Positions 54,919 through 64,000 of a stretch of 64,000 bases of DNA are shown here, in pieces. Position 1 is the first letter of the stretch. Every line of letters starts with the position of its first letter. The DNA comes from Variovorax paradoxus (GTDB taxonomy: Bacteria; Pseudomonadota; Gammaproteobacteria; Burkholderiales; Burkholderiaceae_C). The stretch spans positions 2,418,001 through 2,482,000 of the forward strand of contig NZ_CP123990.1 of the NCBI RefSeq assembly GCF_029919115.1, read 5' to 3'. Position numbers and translations under genes: made by a program. Under the pieces are notes generated by a model. The model worked only from the letters and a program-made list of their open reading frames with translations. It was not told the DNA's origin and did not search any database.

Positions 54919-55685
54919 GCTTTACCGTTCTGGTGCCGGCGCGCCTGGCTTCGACCAGGCTGCCCAACAAACCGCTGGCGGACATCGCCGGTTTGCCCAT
55001 GGTGGTGCGCGTGGCGCAGCGGGCGAGCCAATCGACCGCGCTGCGGGTGGTGGTTGCAGCGGACGACCTTTCCATTGTCTCGGCATGCAAGCAGCACGGC
55101 GTGGAGGCCATCCTCACGCGCCAGGATCATCCGAGCGGCACCGACCGCCTTGCCGAGGCCTGCGAACAACTCGCACTCGATGGCGGCGACATCGTCGTCA
55201 ATGTGCAAGGCGACGAGCCGCTGATCGACCCTGCGCTGATCGACGCTGTTGCATCCGCGCTCGCCCTTCGCGCGGAGGCCGCCATGAGCACCGCGGCCCA
55301 TGAAATCGATTCGCTCGATGACTTCCTGAACCCGAACGTGGTGAAGGCGGTGCTCGACGCAAAGGGCAATGCGCTGTACTTCAGCCGCGCGCCGGTTCCC
55401 TGGTGGCGCGATGGTTCCGTCAACCGGGTGCCAACCGCGCTGCCTAGCCCGGCACCACTGCGCCACATCGGCATCTACGGGTACCGCGCGGGTTTCGTGC
55501 GCAAGTTTCCTTCGTTGCCGCCGGCTCCGGTCGAGGCGACCGAAGCGCTGGAGCAACTGCGTGCGCTCTGGCACGGGCATCGCATCGCGGTGCATGTCAC
55601 CCATGCGGCTCCCGGCCCAGGCATCGACACGCCCGAAGACCTGGCCCGCGTGCGCGCACTGTTCGCAGCCAGGCCGACGCCCTGA
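54915..55685 (+). CDS. kdsB: 3-deoxy-manno-octulosonate cytidylyltransferase
   Basis: A 256-residue enzyme with the nucleotidyltransferase start [33 protein letters not shown] and a conserved [16 protein letters not shown]. It makes CMP-Kdo for the lipopolysaccharide core. The GTG at 54915 overlaps the preceding stop. Placement in the lpxK-ycaR-kdsB-adk row is standard. Confidence 0.95.
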   Translation: MSFTVLVPARLASTRLPNKPLADIAGLPMVVRVAQRASQSTALRVVVAADDLSIVSACKQHGVEAILTRQDHPSGTDRLAEACEQLALDGGDIVVNVQGDEPLIDPALIDAVASALALRAEAAMSTAAHEIDSLDDFLNPNVVKAVLDAKGNALYFSRAPVPWWRDGSVNRVPTALPSPAPLRHIGIYGYRAGFVRKFPSLPPAPVEATEALEQLRALWHGHRIAVHVTHAAPGPGIDTPEDLARVRALFAARPTP

Positions 55686-55802
55686 AGCATCGCGCCGCAG
55701 GGCGGCTGTAACGGAAATTCTTCACGCTGTCGCATGCTATCCTCGACGCAATTCCGCCCTGCACGGCTCCCGGGCCGCCGCTTGGTGCGACACAAGATCT
55801 AA

Positions 55803-56477
<675 letters not shown>

Positions 56478-56486
56478 AGTTCACGC

Positions 56487-56517
56487 GCAGGCGCGCGGCT
56501 GCAGCTGCGCCGCCTGC
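56487..56517. terminator. Possible hairpin between converging adk and asparaginase genes
   Basis: GCAGGCG (56487-56493) can pair with CGCCTGC (56511-56517), with further pairing in the loop. No T-run is present; weak evidence for a terminator. Confidence 0.3.
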
Positions 56518-56543
56518 TTGCCTGTTTTGCGTGTTGCCGCCGC

Positions 56544-57533
56544 TCAGGCGGCCTTCTCGATCAGTTCCAGCATCAACGCAATGCGCGCCTTGACCGGCGT
56601 CAAGGCACCGGCATCGCGCAGCTTGTCATCAGGCCTCGGAAGAATGCGCCCGCTCGCGCAACGTGTGGCGCGCAACACGGCGACCCCCGCATCCTGCGCG
56701 CGAAGCGCGGCAGCCTCCAGCGCATGGTGCACCGTGCCGTTGCCAGTCGCGGCCAACACCAGCCCGCGCACCGGCTCGGCGACGCCAGCTGCGCGCTCCT
56801 GAAGCAGCAAATCGACGACGGCCCCGTTCGCACCGGCGTGGCTGGTGAGAATTTCGACTCTCGGCCATTGCGACGTGGCATCTTCCTTGGCTTCGAGGAT
56901 TTGCGAGTTCTTGCTTGCGTGTGATCGAGGCCAGTCCCGCAGGCGCCGTACCGCGCCCTCTTCCACATAGCCGACCGGACCGGCGTCGCCCGATGCAAAT
57001 GCATCCTGCCGGTAGGTGTGCACCTTCTGAACATCCGTGGCGCCGTGAATCACGCCCGCGCAAACCACCGTTACACCCTGTGCCGCCGGCGTTGCCGCAA
57101 CTGCGATGGCGTCGCGCACGTTCTGCGGGCCGTCGGGCGAAAGCGATGTAGCAGGACGCATGGCGCAGGTCAGCACCACGGGTTTGCCGGGTGAAAGCAC
57201 GGTTTGAAGAAAGAAGGCCGTCTCTTCCAGAGTGTCGGTGCCGTGCGTGATCACTACGCCGGCTACGTCGGCCTCGGCCAGCCAGAAGGCGCAACGCCGG
57301 GCGAGCTGCAGCCAGACGCCGGGTTCCATGTCCTTGCTGTCGAGCTGCGCCACCTGTTCGGCCCCGAGCTCCAGGCCTTCGGGTGCCTCGATGCCGCCCA
57401 GCAGGTCTGCCACGCCAACTTGCCCGGCCGTGTAGCCGATGTTGTCGCCGCCGCTCGCGGCGCGGCCGGCAATGGTGCCGCCCATTCCCAGAACCACAAT
57501 GCGCCGCAGGCTCGGCGAAAGCGAATTAACCAT
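56544..57533 (-). CDS. ansA: L-asparaginase
   Basis: A 329-residue protein of the bacterial asparaginase family: N-terminal GMGGTIAGRAASGGDNIGYTAGQ containing the nucleophilic Thr, and VVITHGTDTLEETAFFLQ with the second catalytic Thr/Asp pair. The C-terminal domain ends in LRDAGALTPVKARIALML. It hydrolyses asparagine to aspartate. No signal peptide is visible, so it is probably cytoplasmic. It lies divergent from lexA. Confidence 0.9.
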   Translation of the reverse strand: MVNSLSPSLRRIVVLGMGGTIAGRAASGGDNIGYTAGQVGVADLLGGIEAPEGLELGAEQVAQLDSKDMEPGVWLQLARRCAFWLAEADVAGVVITHGTDTLEETAFFLQTVLSPGKPVVLTCAMRPATSLSPDGPQNVRDAIAVAATPAAQGVTVVCAGVIHGATDVQKVHTYRQDAFASGDAGPVGYVEEGAVRRLRDWPRSHASKNSQILEAKEDATSQWPRVEILTSHAGANGAVVDLLLQERAAGVAEPVRGLVLAATGNGTVHHALEAAALRAQDAGVAVLRATRCASGRILPRPDDKLRDAGALTPVKARIALMLELIEKAA

Positions 57534-57553
57534 GGCTTGCCAACTTTTAAAAA

Positions 57554-57569
57554 CTGGTTAAAAATACAG
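57554..57569. promoter_or_regulatory. LexA (SOS) box 1 upstream of lexA
   Basis: CTGGTTAAAAATACAG fits the LexA consensus CTG-N10-CAG, in the 73-base region between ansA and lexA. Confidence 0.8.
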
Positions 57570-57572
57570 GTA

Positions 57573-57588
57573 CTGGATATCTAGCCAG
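57573..57588. promoter_or_regulatory. LexA (SOS) box 2 upstream of lexA
   Basis: CTGGATATCTAGCCAG, again CTG-N10-CAG, starts only 3 bases after the first box. Two adjacent boxes are typical for LexA autorepression and could also affect ansA, which starts at 57533 in the other direction. Confidence 0.8.
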
Positions 57589-57606
57589 TGCCGCAAGGAA
57601 CAACAT

Positions 57607-58281
57607 ATGCAGTTCGCCGTGAAGCTTACCGCCCGCCAGCAGCAAATCCTGGACCTGATCCAGAGCGCCATCGCACGCACCGGCGCTCCGCCTACGCGAG
57701 CCGAAATTGCCAATGAGCTAGGCTTCAAGTCGGCCAACGCGGCCGAAGAGCATCTGCAGGCACTGGCTCGCAAGGGCGTCATCGAACTCGTCAGCGGCAC
57801 CTCGCGCGGCATCCGGCTCAAGGGCGATGCGCTGCGCTCGCTCAACGAGTCGCGCAACAACCAGTTCTCGCTTTCACTGCCCGGCATGGCGCAGCTGGCA
57901 CTGCCCCTCATCGGCCGTGTGGCGGCGGGTTCGCCCATCCTCGCGCAAGAACACGTCGACCAAACCTACTATGTCGAGAACACGCTGTTCCAGCGCCAGC
58001 CCGATTACCTGCTGAAGGTGCGCGGCATGTCCATGCGCGACGCCGGCATCATGGACGGCGACCTGCTGGCGGTGCAAGCCACCAAGGAAGCCCGCAACGG
58101 CCAGATCGTGGTGGCGCGCCTCGGCGACGAAGTCACGGTCAAGCGCCTCAAGCGCAACAAGCAGGTCATCGAACTGCATGCCGAAAACCCCGACTATCCG
58201 ACCATCGTGGTCCAACCTGGCGAGCCCTTCGAAATCGAAGGCCTGGCGGTCGGCCTCATTCGCAACACCATGCTGATGTAG
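57607..58281 (+). CDS. lexA: LexA repressor
   Basis: A 224-residue protein: winged HTH ([44 protein letters not shown]), self-cleavage site Ala107-Gly108 in VAAGSPILA, and catalytic Ser142 and Lys179 ([13 protein letters not shown] and VTVKRLKRN). It represses SOS genes until RecA stimulates its autocleavage. AAGGA precedes the ATG and two LexA boxes lie just upstream, so autoregulation is expected. Confidence 0.96.
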   Translation: MQFAVKLTARQQQILDLIQSAIARTGAPPTRAEIANELGFKSANAAEEHLQALARKGVIELVSGTSRGIRLKGDALRSLNESRNNQFSLSLPGMAQLALPLIGRVAAGSPILAQEHVDQTYYVENTLFQRQPDYLLKVRGMSMRDAGIMDGDLLAVQATKEARNGQIVVARLGDEVTVKRLKRNKQVIELHAENPDYPTIVVQPGEPFEIEGLAVGLIRNTMLM

Positions 58282-58419
58282 GCCTTGCGGCCTGCCCAGA
58301 GCAGCACCCTATCCGGTCGCCACAGGTGGCGGGCGTATGGCGCGAAGTCGCCATCACCCTGTTGCGCCCGATCAAAGAAATCCTGCCTGTGTTCAACCTC
58401 ATACTTTTTTGGAGTTCAC

Positions 58420-58788
58420 ATGGGAATCGCCCTCCTCGCCATCGCTGATTTGTGGATGCCGCTGCAAACGCTTGCAAACCGGCTGCTGCCGGCGCGCCGT
58501 CCGCGCCGCCGCGACAACGGCAGCGCCTCCGCAGGGTTGCGCTACGTCGCGGTCCGGCCGGCATGCACGGCTCGCGCCCATGGCGCGGCCACCCCCAAAG
58601 CCGCTCCGGCACCCGTACGGCCGCTGCGCGTCATTCGCGTGGTGGATGGTCCCCGGGGTGAAAAGTGCAGCGCCAACCGCATGGTGATTTCGGGCCGCAT
58701 GGCCGATGTTTGCGCCGAACTCGACCGGTTGGCGGCCCTCGAGGCCATGGAAGCCGCCAGCACCGCGCCCTCCACACACCTGCACTAG
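58420..58788 (+). CDS. Hypothetical protein downstream of lexA
   Basis: A 122-residue protein: hydrophobic start MGIALLAIADLWMPLQTLANRLLP, a basic disordered middle (PARRPRRRDNG), and a C-terminal conserved-looking block VIRVVDGPRGEKCSANRMVISGRMADVCAELDRLAALEAM. GGAG precedes the ATG at 58420. It may be membrane-attached. It is separate from lexA by 138 bases and could be in or out of the SOS regulon; I see no LexA box directly before it. Function unknown. Confidence 0.65.
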   Translation: MGIALLAIADLWMPLQTLANRLLPARRPRRRDNGSASAGLRYVAVRPACTARAHGAATPKAAPAPVRPLRVIRVVDGPRGEKCSANRMVISGRMADVCAELDRLAALEAMEAASTAPSTHLH

Positions 58789-58880
58789 CCCCATGCAAAC
58801 CCCGGTGACCACTGCCCGGGGCGGGTATCCAAACGTTCACACGCGCGTCATGCCAATGCTGCGAGGCACAATGGCACGCC

Positions 58881-59888
58881 ATGAACATTGTGATCCTCGA
58901 CGATTACCAGGACGCCGTGCGCAAGCTGCGCTGCGCCACCAAGCTGGACGCGTACGCGGCCAAGGTCTACACCAACACGGTCAAGGGCATTGGTCAACTG
59001 TCCATTCGCCTGAAGGACGCCGACGTGATCGTGCTGATCCGCGAGCGCACCCACATCTCGCGCCAGCTAATTGAAAAGCTGCCCAAGCTCAAGCTCATTT
59101 CGCAGACGGGACGGGTGGGCAACCATATCGACGTCACTGCGTGCACCGAACGGGGTGTGGCGGTGGCCGAGGGCACCGGCTCTCCCCAGGCGCCCGCCGA
59201 ACTCACCTGGGCGTTGATCATGGCGGCCATGCGGCGCTTGCCGCAGTACATCAGCAACCTGAAGCATGGCGCGTGGCAGCAATCGGGGCTCAAGTCGGCC
59301 TCGATGCCGCCCAACTTCGGACTGGGCTCGGTGCTCAAGGGCAAGACGCTCTGCATCTGGGGCTACGGCCGCATCGGCCAGCTGGTGGCTCGCTACGGGC
59401 AGGCCTTCGGCATGCAGGTCGTCATCTGGGGCCGCGAGGCAAGTTGCGCCAAGGCCAGGTCCGACGGCTTCCAGGTGGCGCAGAACCGGCACGAGTTCTT
59501 TGCCGCCGCCGATGTGCTGTCGGTGCACCTGCGGCTGAACGAGGAAACCGTGGGCCTGGTCACGCTAGAGGACCTTTCGCGCATGAAGCCGACGGCGCTG
59601 TTCGTCAACACCTCCCGTGCGGAACTGGTCGAGCCCGATGCCCTGCTTGCCGCCCTCAACCGCGGGCGTCCGGGGCTGGCAGCCGTCGACGTGTTCGAGA
59701 GCGAGCCGCCGCTGCAGGGGCACGCCCTCTTGCGCCTCGAGAATTGCATCTGCACGCCGCACATCGGCTACGTGGAGCAAGACAGCTACGAGAGCTATTT
59801 CGGGCAGGCCTTCGACAATGTGGTGAGTTTCATCAAGGGCAATCCCACCAACATCGTGAATCCAGGCGCGCTGCAGGTTCGCCGGTGA
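58881..59888 (+). CDS. D-2-hydroxyacid dehydrogenase family protein
   Basis: A 335-residue NAD-dependent dehydrogenase of the SerA/2-hydroxyacid family. The Rossmann motif is GYGRIGQLVARYGQAFGMQVVIWGRE, with the substrate-binding/catalytic Arg (FVNTSRAELVEPDALL), Glu region (DVFESEPPLQGHALLRLEN) and His in CTPHIGYVEQDSYESYF. Substrate unknown; related genes include phosphoglycerate, glyoxylate and other 2-ketoacid reductases. No adjacent serine genes. An MFS transporter follows on the same strand, possibly for a substrate or product. Confidence 0.88.
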   Translation: MNIVILDDYQDAVRKLRCATKLDAYAAKVYTNTVKGIGQLSIRLKDADVIVLIRERTHISRQLIEKLPKLKLISQTGRVGNHIDVTACTERGVAVAEGTGSPQAPAELTWALIMAAMRRLPQYISNLKHGAWQQSGLKSASMPPNFGLGSVLKGKTLCIWGYGRIGQLVARYGQAFGMQVVIWGREASCAKARSDGFQVAQNRHEFFAAADVLSVHLRLNEETVGLVTLEDLSRMKPTALFVNTSRAELVEPDALLAALNRGRPGLAAVDVFESEPPLQGHALLRLENCICTPHIGYVEQDSYESYFGQAFDNVVSFIKGNPTNIVNPGALQVRR

Positions 59889-59948
59889 GCTCATGAGCCG
59901 CCGGGCCGCCCCACGGCGAATACCGCAGCCGAAGGCAAAGGTTCTCCG

Positions 59949-61106
59949 GTGAGCCACCCTGCGCCCCGGGGCGCGCTCTGGGCGCTGCTGGCCGGCAATT
60001 TCGTGATCGGCACGGGCGTGATGGTGGTGCCCGGCACGCTCAATGAAATCAGCACGTCGCTGGCGGTGACCGTTGCAACTGCGGGTCAGTTGATCACGGT
60101 TGCCGCGGTCGTGATGTGTCTCGGCGCGCCGTTGCTGGCGGCTGTTGTCGCGGGCTGGGACCGTCGCCATCTGCTCGCCCTCACCCTTGTCTGGTATGCC
60201 GCCGGGCACATCGTTTCGGCGTTGATGCCGAGCTTTGGCGCCCTGCTGCCGGTGCGCATGCTCACGGTGGTGGCACCTGCAGTCTTCACGCCACAGGCCG
60301 CGGCGTGCGCGGGCATGCTGGTGGCGCCAGAGCAGCGCGGACGGGCTGTGACCTTCGTCTTTCTCGGCTGGTCGATGGCCTCGGTGCTGGGCCTGCCGCT
60401 GGGCGCGCTGATCGGCGGCCACCTGGGCTGGCGCATGGCTTTCATGGCGGTGGCAGTGCTCAGCGTGGTGAGTGCGGCGTCCGTCTGGCTGACGCTTCCG
60501 AGCGGCATCCGGCCTGCTGCCCTCACGGCGGCAGCGTGGTCGCGCGTGCTGCGAAGCCCGGTGCTGATGGGCATCGTCTCGGTCACGGCGCTGCAGGGCG
60601 CCGGGCAATTCGTCCTGTTCAGCTATTTCGGCCCCATCCTGAAGCAGAACTTTGGCGCAGACCCCACGACGCTGAGCCTGATGTGGGCCTTGTTCGGCGC
60701 CTTCGGGCTGGTGGGCAACATGCTCGTGAGCCGCTTCATCGACCGCGCGGGCGCGGGCCGCATGGTGCTGCTGACAAGTTCGCTGATCGCGCTCAGTCTC
60801 TTTCTCTGGCCATGGGCAGGCACCCTCCCCTGGCTGGCGGCCGTTCTCGTGCCGTGGGGCCTGGGGTGCTTTGCCACCAACTCGGCGCAGCAGGCGCGGC
60901 TGGTGGGCCTGGCGCCTGCTCTTGCGCCAGGCTCCGTGGCGCTCAACAGCTCGGGCATCTACATCGGGCAGGCGGTGGGTGCCGGGCTGGGCGGATGGCT
61001 GCTTGCCAACGATGCGGTGGCTTGGATGAACTGGGTCGGCTTCTCATTGCTGCTGCTCGCCATCGGCCTGAGCGTGGCCATCGATCGCAGCCGCCGCGCG
61101 GCCTGA
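59949..61106 (+). CDS. MFS transporter
   Basis: A 385-residue inner-membrane protein with twelve hydrophobic segments and MFS patterns such as GWDRRHLLALTLVWYAAGHIVSALMPSFGALLPVRML (A-like loop) and GALIGGHLGWRMAFMAVAVLSV. It resembles the arabinose-efflux/multidrug type. The GTG at 59949 is 60 bases after the dehydrogenase stop, so the two genes may be co-transcribed. Substrate unknown. Confidence 0.87.
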   Translation: MSHPAPRGALWALLAGNFVIGTGVMVVPGTLNEISTSLAVTVATAGQLITVAAVVMCLGAPLLAAVVAGWDRRHLLALTLVWYAAGHIVSALMPSFGALLPVRMLTVVAPAVFTPQAAACAGMLVAPEQRGRAVTFVFLGWSMASVLGLPLGALIGGHLGWRMAFMAVAVLSVVSAASVWLTLPSGIRPAALTAAAWSRVLRSPVLMGIVSVTALQGAGQFVLFSYFGPILKQNFGADPTTLSLMWALFGAFGLVGNMLVSRFIDRAGAGRMVLLTSSLIALSLFLWPWAGTLPWLAAVLVPWGLGCFATNSAQQARLVGLAPALAPGSVALNSSGIYIGQAVGAGLGGWLLANDAVAWMNWVGFSLLLLAIGLSVAIDRSRRAA

Positions 61107-61235
61107 AAGCGCGGCCCCGCGTAAAACCCGGGAAGCCGCTGCGCCCGGTGGCTGCAAAATCGAAGGCTGTGCAAGCTCCGCGCCCCGCCTGCCATCAGGC
61201 CCGGATACACCTCAACCAGCGAAAATCTTCTTCCA

Positions 61236-62756
61236 ATGACAGTGAACTACACCCGGATCGGCGTCGTCGGCGCCGGCGCCATGGGCCGAGGCATCGCCCA
61301 GATCGCCGCGCAAGCGGGCAGCGAAGTGCTGCTGCTCGACAGTTTTGCAGGCGCGGCGGAGCGCGGGCGCGAAGCCCTCGTTGCCCAATGGAACAAGCTG
61401 CACGAGAAAGGAAAGATCGACGCCGCAGCGCGCGATGCGCAGATCGCCCGGGTCAAGGCGGTCGGTTCGGTGGCAGCCCTTGCTGCATGCGACCTCGTGA
61501 TCGAAGCGGTGGTCGAAGACATCGAGGTCAAGCGCTCGCTGTTCCGTGAGCTCGAATCGGTTGTTGCGCCCACGGCCACCCTTGTCACCAACACCTCGTC
61601 GCTTTCGGTCACGGCCATTGCTGCGGGCCTCAAGCACCCCGAGCGCATGGCGGGTTTTCACTTTTTCAACCCGGTGCCTCTGATGAAGGTGGTCGAGGTG
61701 GTGGCGGGCTTCAAGACCTCCGCCGAGGTTTGCAAGCAGCTGGCCGGCTATGCGGTGCAGATGGGCCACAGCGCCGTGCAGGCGCAAGACACCCCCGGTT
61801 TCATCGTCAACCACGCCGGCCGCGGCTACGGCACAGAGGCGCTGCGCATCGTGGGCGAAGGCGTGGCCGATTTCGCCACCATCGACCGCATCTTGAAGGA
61901 CCAGGCCGGTTTTCGACTTGGCCCGTTCGAGCTGATGGACCTGACTGCGCTCGACGTGTCGCATCCGGTGATGGAGTCGATCTATCGCCAGTACTACGAG
62001 GAGCCGCGCTTCCGCCCGAGCGTGATCACCGCGCAGCGGCTCGCTGCCGGTGTGCTCGGCCGCAAGACCAACGAAGGTTTCTACAACTACAACGACGGCG
62101 TGATGCAGCAGCCTGCCGAAGCCGCGCCTCCCACCGTGGCAGCGCTGCCCTCGGTGTGGGTTTCGCCTCGCGCCGCGCGCCGCGCCGAGCTGCTGCGGCT
62201 GGTGAATACGCTGGGCGCCCAGATCGACAGCGGCGCTACCGCCGCGCCCACTTCGCTCATCCTGGTGGCGCCGCTGGGCTTCGACGTGACCACAGTGGCC
62301 GCGGTCGAGCGCCTGGACGCGACGCGCACCGTCGGCATCGACATGCTGATCGACGATGCCGCGACCAAGCGCCGCGTGCTCGCCACAAACCCGGCCACGC
62401 GGCGCGACATCCGCGATGCGGCGCACGCCCTTTTTGCGCGCGACGGCAAGGCCGTGAGCGTGATCCGCGACAGCGGCGGCTTCGTCACGCAGCGCGTGAT
62501 CGGCACCATCGTGAACATCGCCTCCGACATGTGCCAGCAGCGCGTGTGCTCGCCGGCCGATCTTGAAACGGCGGTGCAGCTGGGCCTGGGCTATCCGCGT
62601 GGCCCGCTGGCCATGGGCAACCTGTACGGCCCGACCAACATGCTCGAGGTGCTGTTCAACCTGCAGACCGTCTACGGCGATCCACGCTATCGCCCGAGCC
62701 CGTGGCTGCGCCGCCGCGGTGCGCTTGGCCTGAGCCTGCTGCACGAAGAAGAATAA
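61236..62756 (+). CDS. paaH: 3-hydroxyacyl-CoA dehydrogenase, two-domain (PaaH/PaaC type)
   Basis: A 506-residue protein with the N-terminal NAD-binding domain (RIGVVGAGAMGRGIAQIAAQAG), the catalytic NTSSLSVTAIAAGLKHPERMAGFHFFNPVPLMKVVE with His in FHFFNP, and two C-terminal 3HCDH helical domains. Length and duplicated C-terminal part match PaaH of phenylacetate degradation, but other beta-oxidation roles are possible. It is followed after 32 bases by an enoyl-CoA hydratase, an appropriate partner. Confidence 0.85.
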   Translation: MTVNYTRIGVVGAGAMGRGIAQIAAQAGSEVLLLDSFAGAAERGREALVAQWNKLHEKGKIDAAARDAQIARVKAVGSVAALAACDLVIEAVVEDIEVKRSLFRELESVVAPTATLVTNTSSLSVTAIAAGLKHPERMAGFHFFNPVPLMKVVEVVAGFKTSAEVCKQLAGYAVQMGHSAVQAQDTPGFIVNHAGRGYGTEALRIVGEGVADFATIDRILKDQAGFRLGPFELMDLTALDVSHPVMESIYRQYYEEPRFRPSVITAQRLAAGVLGRKTNEGFYNYNDGVMQQPAEAAPPTVAALPSVWVSPRAARRAELLRLVNTLGAQIDSGATAAPTSLILVAPLGFDVTTVAAVERLDATRTVGIDMLIDDAATKRRVLATNPATRRDIRDAAHALFARDGKAVSVIRDSGGFVTQRVIGTIVNIASDMCQQRVCSPADLETAVQLGLGYPRGPLAMGNLYGPTNMLEVLFNLQTVYGDPRYRPSPWLRRRGALGLSLLHEEE

Positions 62757-62788
62757 ACGGACGCCAATACTGGAAAGCAACGACATCG

Positions 62789-63568
62789 ATGACCGCCGAA
62801 CTCAAGAGCACCAGCGAAGGACGCACCATGGTGCTGACCATCGCCAACCCGACCCAGCGCAACGCGCTGGGCCCCGAGATCTACGCCGCAGGCATCGAGG
62901 CGCTCAACGGCGCCGAGAGCAGCGACGAGATCCGCAGCGTCGTCATCGTGGGCGAAGGCGCGTGGTTCTGCGCCGGCGGCTCGCTGCAGCGGCTGTCCGA
63001 CAACCGCCAGCGCGACCCTTCGGTGCAGGCCGAAAGCATCGAGGGCCTGCACAACTGGATCGACTCCATCCGCACCTTCCCCAAGCCGATCATTGCGGCG
63101 GTCGAAGGCGCGGCGGCCGGCGCGGGCTTTTCGCTGGCACTGGCCTGCGACTTCGTGGTGGCTGCACGCGATGCGATTTTTGCGGCGTCATACAGCAATG
63201 TGGCGCTCTCGCCCGACGGCGGCCTGAGCTGGCACCTGGGCCAGGCGTTGCCGCGCCAGCTGGCCAGCGAATGGCTGATGGCCGGCGAGCGCATCGGCGC
63301 GCCGCGGCTGCATGCGCTGGGGCTGGTCAACGAACTTAGCGAAAACGGCCAGGCGCTCGCAAGCGCGCTGGCGCTTGCGGCCAAGCTCAATGCCCGTGCG
63401 CCCAATTCGCTGGCCAGCATCAAGGAGCTGCTCAGCGAGGCGCGCGGCGCCACCTTTGCGTCGCAGCTCTCGCAGGAGCGCGACCACTTCGTTCGCAACC
63501 TTCACCATCCGAATGCCGGCATCGGCATTGCCGCTTTTCTCGAGAAGAAGCCGCCGCAATACGAATAG
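62789..63568 (+). CDS. Enoyl-CoA hydratase/isomerase family protein
   Basis: A 259-residue crotonase-fold protein: VVIVGEGAWFCAGGSLQRL (oxyanion hole region), KPIIAAVEGAAAGAGFSLALACDFVVAARDAIFAASYSNVALSPDGG. The classical catalytic Glu pair of enoyl-CoA hydratase is not clearly complete: positions expected for Glu-144 and Glu-164 read as Ala/Val and Asp in this stretch, so it may be an isomerase or a hydratase with altered chemistry. The ATG at 62789 begins the normal N-terminus. It shares the operon with the dehydrogenase upstream. Confidence 0.83.
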   Translation: MTAELKSTSEGRTMVLTIANPTQRNALGPEIYAAGIEALNGAESSDEIRSVVIVGEGAWFCAGGSLQRLSDNRQRDPSVQAESIEGLHNWIDSIRTFPKPIIAAVEGAAAGAGFSLALACDFVVAARDAIFAASYSNVALSPDGGLSWHLGQALPRQLASEWLMAGERIGAPRLHALGLVNELSENGQALASALALAAKLNARAPNSLASIKELLSEARGATFASQLSQERDHFVRNLHHPNAGIGIAAFLEKKPPQYE

Positions 63569-63627
63569 CGGCACGACGTCACTCCCGTGACACCCTTCAG
63601 CCTTTCAGTCGCCGACAGGACAGACCA

Positions 63628-64000
63628 ATGGACGACCCCATTCTTACCATCGAAGAACGTGAAGCGATCAACAGTGGTCGCTGGTTTTCTTCTCTCTCTC
63701 CATCGCTACGGCACGACATTCTTCGATGTGCTTTTGTCAAACGCTACAAGGACGGCGACCTGATTGCCGCCCGCGGCGATCCGCCCGATCACTGGATTGC
63801 CTGCGCCAAGGGCGCGGTGCGCGTGAGTTCGACGGCCGTATCGGGCAAGCAGGTGACGCTGACCTATGTGGAGCCGGGCATCTGGTTCGGCGACGTGGCG
63901 ATGTTCGACGGGGACCGGCGCACGCACGATGCCTACGCGCATGGCGACACCACGGTGCTCTGCGTGGCGCGAGCCGACTTTCAAAAAATCCTGGCCACGC
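63628..64000 (+). CDS. Crp/Fnr-family transcriptional regulator, N-terminal part
   Basis: The gene runs off the right edge; 124 residues are visible. They form a cyclic-nucleotide-binding-type domain: LRCAFVKRYKDGDLIAARGDPPDHWIACAKGAVRVSSTAVSGKQVTLTYVEPGIWFGDVAMFDGDRRTHDAYAHGDT. No Fnr-type N-terminal cysteine cluster is seen. The effector and the C-terminal HTH are beyond the window. It could regulate the preceding acyl-CoA genes. Confidence 0.8.
   Translation, partial: MDDPILTIEEREAINSGRWFSSLSPSLRHDILRCAFVKRYKDGDLIAARGDPPDHWIACAKGAVRVSSTAVSGKQVTLTYVEPGIWFGDVAMFDGDRRTHDAYAHGDTTVLCVARADFQKILAT

Overview
The window looks like a chromosomal segment of a high-GC betaproteobacterium in the Comamonadaceae, most like Variovorax. 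The basis is gene content and order: xseA/sodB, exbB-exbD-lpxK-kdsB-adk, clpS-clpA next to icd, an ECF sigma factor paired with an NrsF-like anti-sigma factor, and GC-rich REP-like hairpins between genes. I recognised no rRNA, tRNA or CRISPR array.

Positions 1-11600 hold most of an aryl-polyene (xanthomonadin-like pigment) pathway. On the plus strand are the end of a chorismatase (3-hydroxybenzoate synthase type), a PlsC-like acyltransferase and a GT2 glycosyltransferase. Converging on them is a tightly overlapping ten-gene minus-strand operon: acyl carrier protein, COG4648 membrane protein, AMP-ligase fused to a hotdog dehydratase, LpxL-like acyltransferase, LolA-like carrier, MMPL exporter, NodB-type deacetylase, methyltransferase, dehydratase and ketoreductase. 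No ketosynthase is visible; these genes probably lie left of the window.

Positions 11681-15536 hold a HerA/DUF853 ATPase, an ECF sigma/NrsF pair with a probable autoregulatory promoter, and two small envelope proteins. Positions 15656-26733 form a coherent pyrimidine salvage and catabolism block: a GTP-cyclohydrolase-II-like URC1 homologue, a DUF1688 URC4 homologue, upp, a BMP-type nucleoside/nucleobase ABC importer with an embedded nucleosidase-like lipoprotein, and a cytosine deaminase. The likely flow is uptake, deamination of cytosine to uracil, conversion to UMP, then URC-type ring degradation.

Positions 26750-36757 are mostly housekeeping: GNAT, sbcB, cls, clpA, clpS, icd, small secreted proteins, a DUF192 protein and sodB. 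Several clear intrinsic terminators are present.

Positions 36792-50986 are an integrated element of about 14.2 kb, bounded by a 14-bp direct repeat and inserted between xseA and sodB. It carries a tyrosine integrase, an AlpA/excisionase-like regulator, a VapE-type primase-helicase followed by a candidate iteron array, a possible small-terminase-like protein, an AT-rich SIR2-domain gene that is probably anti-phage cargo, and a set of virion-ejection-like proteins. No capsid, portal, large terminase, tail or lysis gene was recognised. The layout resembles a phage satellite more than a complete prophage, and it is the most novel part of the window.

Positions 50989-64000 return to the core genome: xseA, exbB, exbD, lpxK, a Trm112-like protein, kdsB, adk, asparaginase, lexA with two tandem SOS boxes, a hypothetical protein, a D-2-hydroxyacid dehydrogenase, an MFS transporter, a two-domain 3-hydroxyacyl-CoA dehydrogenase, an enoyl-CoA hydratase and the start of a Crp/Fnr-type regulator.
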